The notes below the pieces were generated by a model that saw nothing but the letters and a program-made list of their open reading frames with translations, was not told the DNA's origin and did not search any database. A DNA stretch of 64,000 nucleotides from Desulfovibrio sp. (lineage in GTDB: Bacteria > Desulfobacterota > Desulfovibrionia > Desulfovibrionales > Desulfovibrionaceae). This document shows positions 17,930-25,522 of the stretch, in pieces. Positions within the stretch are counted from its first letter, which is position 1; every line of letters starts with the position of its first letter. A program made the position numbers and the translations under genes. The stretch spans positions 1-64,000 of the forward strand of contig JACRDI010000042.1 of NCBI GenBank assembly GCA_016218665.1, in the 5' to 3' direction.

Positions 17930-19918
17930 CTACAGGCGGATGGGCATGATGACGAAGGCCACCCCCTGCCGGTACAGCTGGCGTTGCACGGCGAAGACGA
18001 TGTGGTTGTGCAGCACGCGGGTGAAGAAGGTGTCGTCCGGGAACACCAGCTGCCCGCCGAAGAACACGGCCCTGGGGAAGCGCCGGCGCAGCTCCGGGGT
18101 CAGCTTCACCACCTCCTCAACCACGTCCACGCCGACGGAACTGACCCCCTCGGCATAGACGCCGCGCTCGCGCATGAAGTTCACATAGCGGTCCAGGTCG
18201 GCCTGGATGTGGGTCTTCAGGGCCTCCAGCTCCTCGGCCCCCTTGAACACGCCCGCGTCCACCATGCCCACCTGCACGAAGACGAAGTTGCGGAACTCTC
18301 CGCTGAACATGCGCTGGATGCCGAGCAGCGTGTGCATGCCCAGGCCGTTGTAGCCGTTCACCAGCAGCACCGCGGTCTTGGCGCCGGGATCGCAGGCGTC
18401 GGCGTCGCACAGGGTCGCCTCCGGCAGCAGGGGCGTGGTGTCGGCCTCGGCCACGGGGATGAGGGCGTCGAGCTTCTTGAGCATGCCCCAGGTCTGGTCG
18501 TAGTGGCGGCGGATGTACAGGGCCAGGGCGGCCACGGCTCCGGTGACGAGCAGGGTGGCCCAGCCGCCCTCGAAGAACTTGATGAAGGTGACCGTGACCA
18601 GGATGAAGGAGCAGAGCACCAGGCCCAGGCCGTTCAGCAGCAGGCCCTTCAGGCGGTGGGGTTCGGCCTTCTCCGCACCCAGCCAGTGGCGCACCATGCC
18701 CAGCTGCGAAAGCACGAAGGTGATGAACACGTTGATGGAGTAGAGCACGATCAGGAGCTCCACCGAGCCGTGGGAGAGGACCATGAGCAGGACCGAGGCC
18801 CCGCCCATGATGAGGATGCCCTTCTGGGTCACCAGCCGGTCGGAGAGCATGGCGAAGCGCGTGGGGAACCAGCGGTCCATGGCCATGTTGGCCAGAACGC
18901 GCGGCCCGTCCAGAAAGCCCGTCTGCGCGGCCACGAAGAGGATGGCCGCCTCGGACAAAAGCGTCACCAGCACGAAGCCCTGGCCCGGCGCGCCCCAGTT
19001 CTGGGCGATGGCCTCAAAAAGCACGGCGTTCAGCGTCTTGCCCTTCATCTCGCGCACGCCGTAGAGGATGAAGGCCAGCACCAGGCCCATGACCGTGACC
19101 GACAGGGACACGGCCATGTAGGTCATGGTGCGCTTGCCGGTCTGCACCTTGGGCTCGCGCAGGATGGCCAGGCCGTTGGACACCGCCTCCAGGCCGGTGT
19201 ACGTGCCCGCGCCCATGCTGTAGGCGCGCAGCACAAGCAGGAACATGCCCGCCAGGCCCAGCTGGCTTTGGGCCGCGCTCACGTCGGCGCTGGTGCGCTC
19301 GATGACCGCAGGCAGGTTCGGCAGGTGGGAGAGCAGGCTGTAGCCGATGGCGAAGGCGTGGGTGAGCACGAAGACCATGAAGATGGGCACCAGCGCGGTG
19401 ACGGATTCCTTCACCCCGCGCAGGTTGAGCACGATGAGCAGCAGCACGCCCAGCACCGCGAAGGGGAGCTTCCACGCCTCCCAGGCCGGCGGAAGGAAGC
19501 TGAACAGGGCGTCCGCCCCGCTGGCCACGGAGAGGGTGATGGTGAGCACGTAGTCCACCAGGAGCGCGCAGCCAGAGACCATGCCGAGCTTTGGCGAGAG
19601 CAGCTTGCTGGCCACCACGTAGCCGCCGCCGCCCGAGGGGAAGAGCTCGATGATCTGCGAGTAGCTGGCGCTGATGACGAAGATGGTGAGCACCGAGGCC
19701 AGGCCCACGAAAAGCGCCAGGAAGGTGTGGCTGCCCAAAGCCAGGAAGGCCTCCGCCGGGCCGTAGCAGGAGGAGGACAGGCCGTCGGAGCCGAGGCCCA
19801 CCCAGGCGAAGAAGGCGATGAGCGAGAGGTTGTGGAAGATGGACCGGTCTTCCACGTTCAAGGACTTGCCAAAGAGGAGTTCCTTGGCCTTGCGGCCAAG
19901 GGGGGTGCGCGGCGTCAT
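17930..19918 (-). CDS. kimA: KimA-like APC-family potassium importer
   Basis: A 662-residue transporter with about twelve hydrophobic segments of the APC superfamily, including GLGSDGLSSSCYGPAEAFLALG and PSGGGGYVVASKLLSPKLG near the N terminus. A roughly 190-residue soluble C-terminal domain follows. KimA of Bacillus subtilis (formerly YdaO) has this architecture, imports K+ and is controlled by the ydaO c-di-AMP riboswitch. The riboswitch upstream here favours the same function over amino-acid transport. The ATG at 19916-19918 has GGGAGG (19925-19930) 6 bases upstream. That site overlaps the stop codon of the leader ORF at 19930-20019. Confidence 0.85.
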   Translation of the reverse strand: MTPRTPLGRKAKELLFGKSLNVEDRSIFHNLSLIAFFAWVGLGSDGLSSSCYGPAEAFLALGSHTFLALFVGLASVLTIFVISASYSQIIELFPSGGGGYVVASKLLSPKLGMVSGCALLVDYVLTITLSVASGADALFSFLPPAWEAWKLPFAVLGVLLLIVLNLRGVKESVTALVPIFMVFVLTHAFAIGYSLLSHLPNLPAVIERTSADVSAAQSQLGLAGMFLLVLRAYSMGAGTYTGLEAVSNGLAILREPKVQTGKRTMTYMAVSLSVTVMGLVLAFILYGVREMKGKTLNAVLFEAIAQNWGAPGQGFVLVTLLSEAAILFVAAQTGFLDGPRVLANMAMDRWFPTRFAMLSDRLVTQKGILIMGGASVLLMVLSHGSVELLIVLYSINVFITFVLSQLGMVRHWLGAEKAEPHRLKGLLLNGLGLVLCSFILVTVTFIKFFEGGWATLLVTGAVAALALYIRRHYDQTWGMLKKLDALIPVAEADTTPLLPEATLCDADACDPGAKTAVLLVNGYNGLGMHTLLGIQRMFSGEFRNFVFVQVGMVDAGVFKGAEELEALKTHIQADLDRYVNFMRERGVYAEGVSSVGVDVVEEVVKLTPELRRRFPRAVFFGGQLVFPDDTFFTRVLHNHIVFAVQRQLYRQGVAFVIMPIRL

Positions 19919-19929
19919 GGCGGGCCTCC

Positions 19930-20019
19930 CTAGCGGGCGGCCGCGCACGCGCGGCGGAAACGGGACGCACTGGCGGAAAATGGCCGCAACGCGGCCAACG
20001 GGCAAAGGACGGCGGGCAT
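19930..20019 (-). CDS. 29-codon leader ORF between riboswitch and kimA
   Basis: An ATG (20017-20019) lies 6 bases after GGAGGT (20026-20031) and opens a 29-codon frame ending in TAG (19930-19932). The G of TAG is the first base of the kimA Shine-Dalgarno GGGAGG, and the kimA ATG follows 12 to 14 bases after the stop. The peptide starts MPAVLCPLAALRPF and ends RRACAAAR; it is Ala/Arg-rich and resembles no known protein, so its sequence may be unimportant. The spacing suggests translational coupling: ribosomes admitted by the riboswitch would terminate on the kimA ribosome-binding site. It is distinct in frame from any extended kimA start. Confidence 0.6.
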   Translation of the reverse strand: MPAVLCPLAALRPFSASASRFRRACAAAR

Positions 20020-20025
20020 GAAAAT

Positions 20026-20071
20026 ACCTCCGGCATAATAGGTTTCGGGGGAGGCCCCGAATGCCGGAGGT
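20026..20071 (-). promoter_or_regulatory. Shine-Dalgarno-sequestering hairpin of the kimA leader
   Basis: ACCTCCGGCAT (20061-20071, minus strand) is perfectly complementary over 11 bp to ATGCCGGAGGT (20026-20036), which contains the leader-ORF ribosome-binding site. A second perfect 6-bp hairpin (TCGGGG/CCCCGA, 20045-20060) nests inside the loop and abuts the outer stem. Formation of the outer stem would block translation initiation at 20019. Confidence 0.75.
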
Positions 20072-20200
20072 CTTCCCCTTTCGACGCCTGCGAGGTTAGC
20101 TGACGGGCTCGGACCGAAAGGTGTCCTACGCTCTTTCGAGCGATGCGCCCCAAGGGATGTGGGTCCCCCGCTCCCGGGAAACCTTCCCGGGATTCGGCAA
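20062..20200 (-). promoter_or_regulatory. c-di-AMP riboswitch (ydaO/yuaA type) of kimA
   Basis: The minus strand shows GAATCCCGGG...CCCGGGAGCGGGGGACCC, then TTGGGGCGCATC, then GAGCCCGTCAGCTAACCTCG and CAGGCGTCGAAAGG. This is the ydaO/yuaA leader signature and is nearly identical in its invariant parts to the kup copy, with compensatory changes in the stems. Its 3' end runs into the ACCTCCGGCAT arm of the sequestering hairpin. Confidence 0.9.
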
Positions 20201-20205
20201 CGCGA

Positions 20206-20235
20206 TACTTACGCCCAGCGTAGCGGACGTGTCAA
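20206..20235 (-). promoter_or_regulatory. putative promoter of the kimA riboswitch transcript
   Basis: Minus-strand TTGACA (20230-20235) and TAAGTA (20206-20211) are separated by 18 bases and lie immediately before the aptamer, matching the kup leader promoter. Confidence 0.6.
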
Positions 20236-20396
20236 GGATCTGCCCGGTTGCCAAGGCGAGGAGGAAAAGGGTAGACATGAGGCAGGCTCGCGTCCCTGGT
20301 CTGTCTGGCCAAGGGGTAGCTCGGAAAAGGTACGCATTTTGCAAACGATTCCGGCCATGGGGTTCCCCGGCCAGAATCGCCGCTGGGAGGCCGCAT

Positions 20397-20612
20397 ATGA
20401 CAAGCATGCAGGAAGTGCTGGTCATCATCGTCATTGGATTGCTGCTGTTCAACTGGCGCAAGCTGCCGGACTTCGCCGGCAGCATAGGCAAGGCCCTCAC
20501 CAGCTTCAAAAAGGGGCTGGAGGGGCAGGAAAAGACGGAAACGCCGCCAGCGGAACAGCCCGAAGCCGACGCGCGCAAGACGCAGGGACAGGACGCCCAG
20601 CCAAAGTCCTGA
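20397..20612 (+). CDS. tatA: Sec-independent translocase protein TatA/E
   Basis: A 71-residue single-pass protein with a short N-terminal membrane helix (VLVIIVIGLLLF), the hinge NWRKLPDFAGSIGKAL, an amphipathic helix and a Gln/Glu/Pro-rich soluble tail. This is the TatA plan; TatA forms the pore that exports folded twin-arginine substrates. The ATG at 20397 has GGGAGG 6 bases upstream. An in-frame ATG at 20277 would add 40 basic residues before the membrane helix, which does not fit the family. No tatB or tatC is adjacent; motA follows after 47 bases. Confidence 0.88.
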   Translation: MTSMQEVLVIIVIGLLLFNWRKLPDFAGSIGKALTSFKKGLEGQEKTETPPAEQPEADARKTQGQDAQPKS

Positions 20613-20659
20613 CGCGGGCGCGCGTCCGGCTGGCCCAGACCTGACGCCAAGGGGTACGC

Positions 20660-21529
20660 ATGTTTGTCATCATAGGCCTGGTCGTGGTTTTGGCCTGCGT
20701 CATCGGCGGGTACCTGCTGGAGGGCGGCAACCTGCACGTGCTCTGGCAGCCCGTCGAGCTGCTGATCATCCTGGGCTCGGGCATCGGCTCGTTGCTCGTG
20801 GGGTCGCCGCTCAAGGTCAACGTCTCCATCGGGAAAAACCTCGTCAAGCTGCTCACCGGCAAGCCCAAGGGCAAGGCCGAGTACACGGACATTCTGCTGG
20901 TGCTCTTCGACCTGCTCTCCCTGGCCCGGCGCGAGGGCGTCATCGCCCTCGAATCCCACGTGAACAAGCCCGACGGCAGCTCGATTTTCACCAACCGGCC
21001 CAGCGTGCTGAAAAACCACGCCGTGCTCGATTTCATCTGCGACAACTTCAAGGCCTACACCGCGGCCAGCATGGAGCCCCACGAGTTCGAGGCGCTCATG
21101 GAGATCGACATCGACTCCCACCATGCCGACGCCCTGCAGGCCCCCACCAACCTGAACCGCATGGCCGACGCCTTCCCGGCGCTGGGCATCGTGGCCGCGG
21201 TCATGGGCGTGGTGCTCACCATGGGCAAGCTCTCCGAGCCGCCCGAGGTGCTGGGCCACTCCATCGGCGCGGCGCTGGTGGGCACCTTCCTGGGCGTGCT
21301 TCTGTCCTACGGCGTCGTGGGCCCCATGGCGGCCATCATGGGCACCATGGTGGAGGAAACCAGCGCCGAACTCAACGTGGTCAAGGCGGCCATGAACGCC
21401 TTCGCCATGGGCTGGCCGCCGGCCATGTCGCTGGAGAGCGCCCGCCGGGCCATCCCCGCGCACGATCGCCCCGGCTTCGACGAGCTTGAGGAACTGTTGC
21501 GCCAGAGCAAGAAGGCCGGCGCGGCGTAA
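20660..21529 (+). CDS. motA: flagellar motor stator protein MotA
   Basis: A 289-residue inner-membrane protein, the ring-forming part of the proton- or sodium-driven flagellar stator. It has four hydrophobic segments: two at residues 1-50 and two at about 170-220. The conserved PALGIVAAVMGVVLTMG and GTFLGVLLSYGVVGPMAAIM blocks contain the transmembrane prolines that respond to ion flow. The cytoplasmic loop (about 60-165) would contact FliG. The motB gene starts about 36 bases downstream. Confidence 0.95.
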   Translation: MFVIIGLVVVLACVIGGYLLEGGNLHVLWQPVELLIILGSGIGSLLVGSPLKVNVSIGKNLVKLLTGKPKGKAEYTDILLVLFDLLSLARREGVIALESHVNKPDGSSIFTNRPSVLKNHAVLDFICDNFKAYTAASMEPHEFEALMEIDIDSHHADALQAPTNLNRMADAFPALGIVAAVMGVVLTMGKLSEPPEVLGHSIGAALVGTFLGVLLSYGVVGPMAAIMGTMVEETSAELNVVKAAMNAFAMGWPPAMSLESARRAIPAHDRPGFDELEELLRQSKKAGAA

Positions 21530-21565
21530 GGCCCACGGCCGAACGTCTGGACGGAGCGGGACACA

Positions 21566-22534
21566 GTGGCGGAAAACAGGCCCATCATCATCAAGAAGGT
21601 CAAGAAGGGCCACGGCGGCGCCCATGGCGGCGCGTGGAAGGTGGCCTACGCCGACTTCATGACCGCCATGATGGCCTTCTTCCTGCTCATGTGGCTGCTC
21701 TCCATGGTGGTGCCCGAAAAGCGCGCCGGCGTGGAACAGTACTTCAAGGAATTCAGCATATTCGACAAGCAGACCGCCCTGGACGTGCGCCAGGGCGGGG
21801 CCATGATTCCGGACCAGGAAAAGCCCGCCGTGCCCCAGCGCGACCAGCTCACCGAGCCGGCCGACCACGGCAAGCAGCCCGCCGTCCAGCCGGAGCAGCT
21901 CAAGAGCCACCTGCAGGAATCCCTGAGCCTGAACCTGCCCGACGTGCATGACCAGATCCACGTGGACGTCACCGAGGCCGGGGTGCGCATCCAGATAGGC
22001 TACAGCGAGGACGACCCGCTCTTCGCCAAGGGCAGCCCGGAGCTTACCGCCAAGGGCCGCAAGGCCGTGCAGTTCATCGGCAAGCAGCTTTCCGCCCTGC
22101 CCAACCGCGTGGAGGTGGAGGGCCACACCGACTCCTTCAACTTCTCCGGCGGAAAGTACACCAACTGGGAGCTCTCCACCGCGCGCGCCAGCACCGCCCG
22201 CGTGGCGCTGGAGCAGGGTGGCCTGAAGGAGGGACAGCTGGCCCGCGTGTCGGGCTTCGCCTCCACCCAGCCCCTTTTCCCGGACAACCCCGCCGACCCG
22301 CGCAACCGGCGCATCAGCATCCTGGTGCGCAACTATACCCCGCAGCAGGACAAGGACGCCCTCATGGACTCCATCGGCGCGGAAAAGGCCAAGCGCAAGG
22401 AGCCCAGCATCGCCGAGGAGGTCAACGCCACCATCGAGCAGATGCTCTCCGTGGAGCGCGTGGCGCAGCCGCGGCAGCCGGAGCCGGCCAAAGACGCCAA
22501 GGACGCCAAGAAGCCCGCCAAGGGAGGACACTAA
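21566..22534 (+). CDS. motB: flagellar motor stator protein MotB
   Basis: A 322-residue partner of MotA. It has a basic N terminus and a single membrane helix that begins with the ion-binding Asp30 (YADFMTAMMAFFLLMWLL). A plug/linker region follows, and then a C-terminal OmpA-like peptidoglycan-binding domain (VEVEGHTDSFNFSGGKYTNWELSTARA and RNRRISILV). The start is a GTG at 21566 and the terminus MAENRPIIIKK is typical. An Ala/Lys-rich tail follows the OmpA domain. Confidence 0.95.
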   Translation: MAENRPIIIKKVKKGHGGAHGGAWKVAYADFMTAMMAFFLLMWLLSMVVPEKRAGVEQYFKEFSIFDKQTALDVRQGGAMIPDQEKPAVPQRDQLTEPADHGKQPAVQPEQLKSHLQESLSLNLPDVHDQIHVDVTEAGVRIQIGYSEDDPLFAKGSPELTAKGRKAVQFIGKQLSALPNRVEVEGHTDSFNFSGGKYTNWELSTARASTARVALEQGGLKEGQLARVSGFASTQPLFPDNPADPRNRRISILVRNYTPQQDKDALMDSIGAEKAKRKEPSIAEEVNATIEQMLSVERVAQPRQPEPAKDAKDAKKPAKGGH

Positions 22535-22538
22535 GGCC

Positions 22539-23282
22539 ATGAGTCCAGAGGAGACCGCCCCCCAGCAGAGTCCGGTCCTTGCGCCGGATTGCCCGGTTTT
22601 CGTGGTGCTGCACAAGGACGCCCTGCGCGAGCGCATAGACGTGCGCGTGAGCCGCGTGCTGAGCCTGGAGGACGACGTGCTCTTCCTGGCCCAGACAGAC
22701 CCGCCCGTGCCCGCCCAGCTGCACGGTAGCGAGGTGGAGGTGGCCGTGCTGTCCGACGACCGCAACGGCACCATGCGTCCCTTCGGCTACGCGGCGCGCC
22801 TGCTCGCCGTGCCCGAGGACCTTGCCCGCGCCGACGCCCCTGACCCGGCCACCGGGCCGGCGGCCATAGCCGTGAGCGCGCCGAAGCCCGGCGACTTCTT
22901 CGAGACCAGCCTGCGCATGCACTACCGCGTGCCCGTGGACGAGGACATGGGCGTGGTCATCCGTCTGGAGGGCTTCGAGCACCCGGACCTGCTGGATTTC
23001 TCCGCCGGAGGCGCGCGCGTGTGCGTGGCCGCAGGAGAGGAAGGCTTCGACGCGCTGGCCGTGGGGGCCAGCCTGCCCTTCCGCCTGCTGTTCCTGGGCT
23101 CCGGCTACGCCGTGGGCGACGGCGTCATCCGCAGCCTGCACAGGTCCGAGGACGGCGGCTCCGCGACGCTGGGCCTCTTTTTCACCAACATGGAGATCCG
23201 CGACATCCGCTACCTGGAGCGCATGGTGGCGCGCACGGTTTCCACCTGCCGCCAGCGCGAGAGCGACGCGGAATACGTGTAG
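22539..23282 (+). CDS. PilZ-domain c-di-GMP receptor, YcgR-like
   Basis: A 247-residue cytoplasmic protein. The C-terminal half has a PilZ signature: an Arg-rich approach (R126-x3-R130) and D153-x-S155-x2-G158, which together bind c-di-GMP. The N-terminal half (about residues 18-90) resembles the YcgR-type N-terminal beta domain. It begins 5 bases after the motB stop. That context suggests a YcgR-like brake acting on the MotAB stator when c-di-GMP is high; the physical target is inferred. Confidence 0.78.
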   Translation: MSPEETAPQQSPVLAPDCPVFVVLHKDALRERIDVRVSRVLSLEDDVLFLAQTDPPVPAQLHGSEVEVAVLSDDRNGTMRPFGYAARLLAVPEDLARADAPDPATGPAAIAVSAPKPGDFFETSLRMHYRVPVDEDMGVVIRLEGFEHPDLLDFSAGGARVCVAAGEEGFDALAVGASLPFRLLFLGSGYAVGDGVIRSLHRSEDGGSATLGLFFTNMEIRDIRYLERMVARTVSTCRQRESDAEYV

Positions 23283-23305
23283 CCCGCAAGACAACGAGAG
23301 GTCCC

Positions 23306-24169
23306 ATGCATCCTGCCGCCCACAAGGCCATCGCCGAGAGCACCTTCCGCCGCAACGTCTACAACATGGTGCCCAAGGGGGCCGCGCGCGTGCTGGACAT
23401 CGGCTGCGGCAACGGGGCCCTGCTTCTGCGCCTCAAGCGCGACAAGGGCTGCCGGGAACTCTACGGCGTGGAGATGAACCAGGGCGTGACCCGCGCGGCC
23501 GCGCCCGAGCTGGACGGCCTGTGGCACCTGGACATCGAGCGCGACGACACGGTCTTCCGCGAGAAGCAGGGCTTCTTCGACTACATCCTCATGCACGACG
23601 TGGTGGAGCACCTCTACGACCCCTGGTACACCCTGCAGAAGATCCGCTCCCTGGGCTCGGAGAACTGCGTGTACATCATCGCCACGCCCAACCTGCACCA
23701 CTGGCGCCTGCAGCACGAGATCATGTCCGGAAAGTTCCCGTACGGGCACGGGCTGTGGCACTCCGGCCACCTGCGCTGGTACACCCCGGCCAGCCTGCTG
23801 GAGCTCATCGTCATCGCCGGGCTGCGCCTGGACGGCATGTTCCTGGAGATTCCCGACGACGTGCCCCAGGAGAGCCTGAAGCCCGCGGGAGAGGTGCGGC
23901 GGGTGGAGTTCCCGCCCAGGGAGTTCCAGGCCGGCTTCGACCCGGAGCGCGTGTACGCCGTGGAGTACCCGAAGAGCGTGGCGGCCTACATGCCCGTGTT
24001 CTACGCGCACAAGATGATCGCCTATTGCGGCAAGGGGCATCTGCTCATGGAGCCCGTGCCCATGACCTACAACTGCACCACCCTGGACACCCTGCGCAAG
24101 GTGCTGGAGCTGCCGTTCGACGTGTACAGCCCGCCGCCCATGCACCCCCTTGTGGGCAACTGGTGCTAG
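23306..24169 (+). CDS. SAM-dependent methyltransferase
   Basis: A 287-residue class I methyltransferase. Motif I is VLDIGCGNGALLLRL (from about residue 29), and HDVVEHLYDPWYTLQKI fits the acidic motif II/III region of the Methyltransf_23/11 families. The C-terminal 100 residues are not family-typical. It follows the PilZ gene by 23 bases and ends 7 bases before the oppositely oriented cox-operon end. Its substrate is unknown; the neighbourhood of motility and envelope genes would fit surface or glycan methylation. Confidence 0.72.
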   Translation: MHPAAHKAIAESTFRRNVYNMVPKGAARVLDIGCGNGALLLRLKRDKGCRELYGVEMNQGVTRAAAPELDGLWHLDIERDDTVFREKQGFFDYILMHDVVEHLYDPWYTLQKIRSLGSENCVYIIATPNLHHWRLQHEIMSGKFPYGHGLWHSGHLRWYTPASLLELIVIAGLRLDGMFLEIPDDVPQESLKPAGEVRRVEFPPREFQAGFDPERVYAVEYPKSVAAYMPVFYAHKMIAYCGKGHLLMEPVPMTYNCTTLDTLRKVLELPFDVYSPPPMHPLVGNWC

Positions 24170-24176
24170 GCTCCCT

Positions 24177-24608
24177 CTAGGCCAGCAGCATGTCGCGGAT
24201 GATGATGACGCCGGTGTAGAGCTGGCACAGGGCCATCAGCACCAGCAGGGCGTTCACCACGCCGTGGGCCAGGGGCAGCAGCCTGCGCTTGGCCTTCACC
24301 CTGTCCATCACGACCCCCGTCCCCAGCCCGAAGATGATCATGGGCAGCATGACCAGCCCCAGCTGGTAGTGCAGCTCGGTGATGCCGATGACGTGCCAGT
24401 TGTTCCAGGCGGCGCCCAGGCCGATGACGAAGGCCAGGGCCCACACGGTCATCACCGCGGTGCCCTGGGCCACGTGGCGCTTCCACTGGAAGACGATGCC
24501 CTTGTGCCCCAGGTGGGCGAAACGGAAGCGCACCCAGCCCAGGTACAGCACGTACAGGGAGAGCAGGGCGGCCAGGGTTTGCAGCACGGGGTGGATCCAC
24601 ATGATCAT
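24177..24608 (-). CDS. four-helix membrane protein of the DUF420/DUF4079 type
   Basis: A 143-residue protein with four hydrophobic helices and several His residues on their edges (HPVLQ, RFRFAHLGHKG, WHVIGITELHYQLG), which recalls the small haem-associated membrane proteins found with cytochrome oxidase operons. The ATG at 24606-24608 follows AAGGAG by 9 bases. It is the last gene of the cox operon, 38 bases after ctaB, so a role in oxidase assembly is likely but not shown by the sequence. Confidence 0.65.
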   Translation of the reverse strand: MIMWIHPVLQTLAALLSLYVLYLGWVRFRFAHLGHKGIVFQWKRHVAQGTAVMTVWALAFVIGLGAAWNNWHVIGITELHYQLGLVMLPMIIFGLGTGVVMDRVKAKRRLLPLAHGVVNALLVLMALCQLYTGVIIIRDMLLA

Positions 24609-24646
24609 GGGTCGGGTCTCCTTGGTTCGGGGGGCTTTCAGGTCCG

Positions 24647-25522
24647 TCAGGCCGCGAGGCCCGCAATGCCCAGGGCGTCGGCGGCGATGAAGCACAGGAA
24701 AAGCACCAGGGATGCGTTCACCAGGGCGAAGCCCAGGCGTTCCCTGGACACCAGCGGCCACGCGCCGAGGCTCAGCGTGACGGCCAGCGCGGCGGTGAGC
24801 CCCTGCCACAGGGGCTGGGCAACCAGGCCGAAGGTCGGCGCAAGCAGCATGAGCGCCCCATAGGCCGCCAGCCACAGGGCCAGGGCCGCGCCCGCGCGGG
24901 ATTCGGCCACGCCGTGCTGGGGCACGCAAAAGCCAGCTGCCTCGTACTCCGCCCGGTGCATGCGGGCGAAAAGCCAGAAGTGCGGCACCTGCCAGGCGTA
25001 GAACACGCCGCCCAGCAGCAGCGCCCGCACGCCCAGGGGATCGGCCCCGGCGGCGGCGGCCCCAACCAGCGGGGGGAAGGCCCCGGCCAGCCCGCCCGCC
25101 AGCATGGCCAGCGAGGTCCGTTTCTTCAGGGGCGTGTACACGCCGTTGTAGACCAGAAGCGTAAGCGGCGCAAAGAGCGCCGCGCGCCAGCCGCCGGGCG
25201 TCAGCGCCAGCAGGGGGATGGCCAGGGCCAGGGCGCACAGGGCCAGGCCCAGGGCCGCGCTGGGTTCCATGCGCCCGCTGGCCAGGGGGCGGTTTCGCGT
25301 GCGCGTCATGCGGGCGTCCTCGCGCCGCTCCTGCACCTGGTTGAGGGCCGAGGCCGCGCCGGAGAGCAGGAAGGCCCCCACGGCGGCCAGGGCCAGGCCC
25401 CTTCCGGGCGCAAGCCCGCAGGCCAGGGCCCCCGCGCCTGCGCCGGCCGCGGCCAATAGGCCGATGCGCGGCCTGAAGAGCGCAGCCAGATCGCGCATCG
25501 GGCCCGGTTGCCGCTGCGTCAT
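24647..25522 (-). CDS. ctaB: protohaem IX farnesyltransferase
   Basis: A 291-residue UbiA-family prenyltransferase that adds a farnesyl group to haem B to give haem O for the oxidase. About eight to nine membrane helices are seen. The first Asp-rich motif is N61-QVQERRED-ARMTRTRNRPL, and the second region is YTPLKKRTSLAMLAGGLAGAFPP. The ATG overlaps the coxB stop (ATGA, 25519-25522). No haem A synthase lies in this window. Confidence 0.93.
   Translation of the reverse strand: MTQRQPGPMRDLAALFRPRIGLLAAAGAGAGALACGLAPGRGLALAAVGAFLLSGAASALNQVQERREDARMTRTRNRPLASGRMEPSAALGLALCALALAIPLLALTPGGWRAALFAPLTLLVYNGVYTPLKKRTSLAMLAGGLAGAFPPLVGAAAAGADPLGVRALLLGGVFYAWQVPHFWLFARMHRAEYEAAGFCVPQHGVAESRAGAALALWLAAYGALMLLAPTFGLVAQPLWQGLTAALAVTLSLGAWPLVSRERLGFALVNASLVLFLCFIAADALGIAGLAA

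Noticed and set aside
17930-20005. KimA translated from a TTG at 20005
   Set aside because: It would add a non-conserved Arg/Pro-rich leader. The ATG at 19918 has GGGAGG at ideal spacing and the family N terminus.
20277-20396. Longer tatA starting 40 codons upstream
   Set aside because: It would place a basic non-conserved segment before the membrane helix; the ATG at 20397 has a good ribosome-binding site and the family N terminus.
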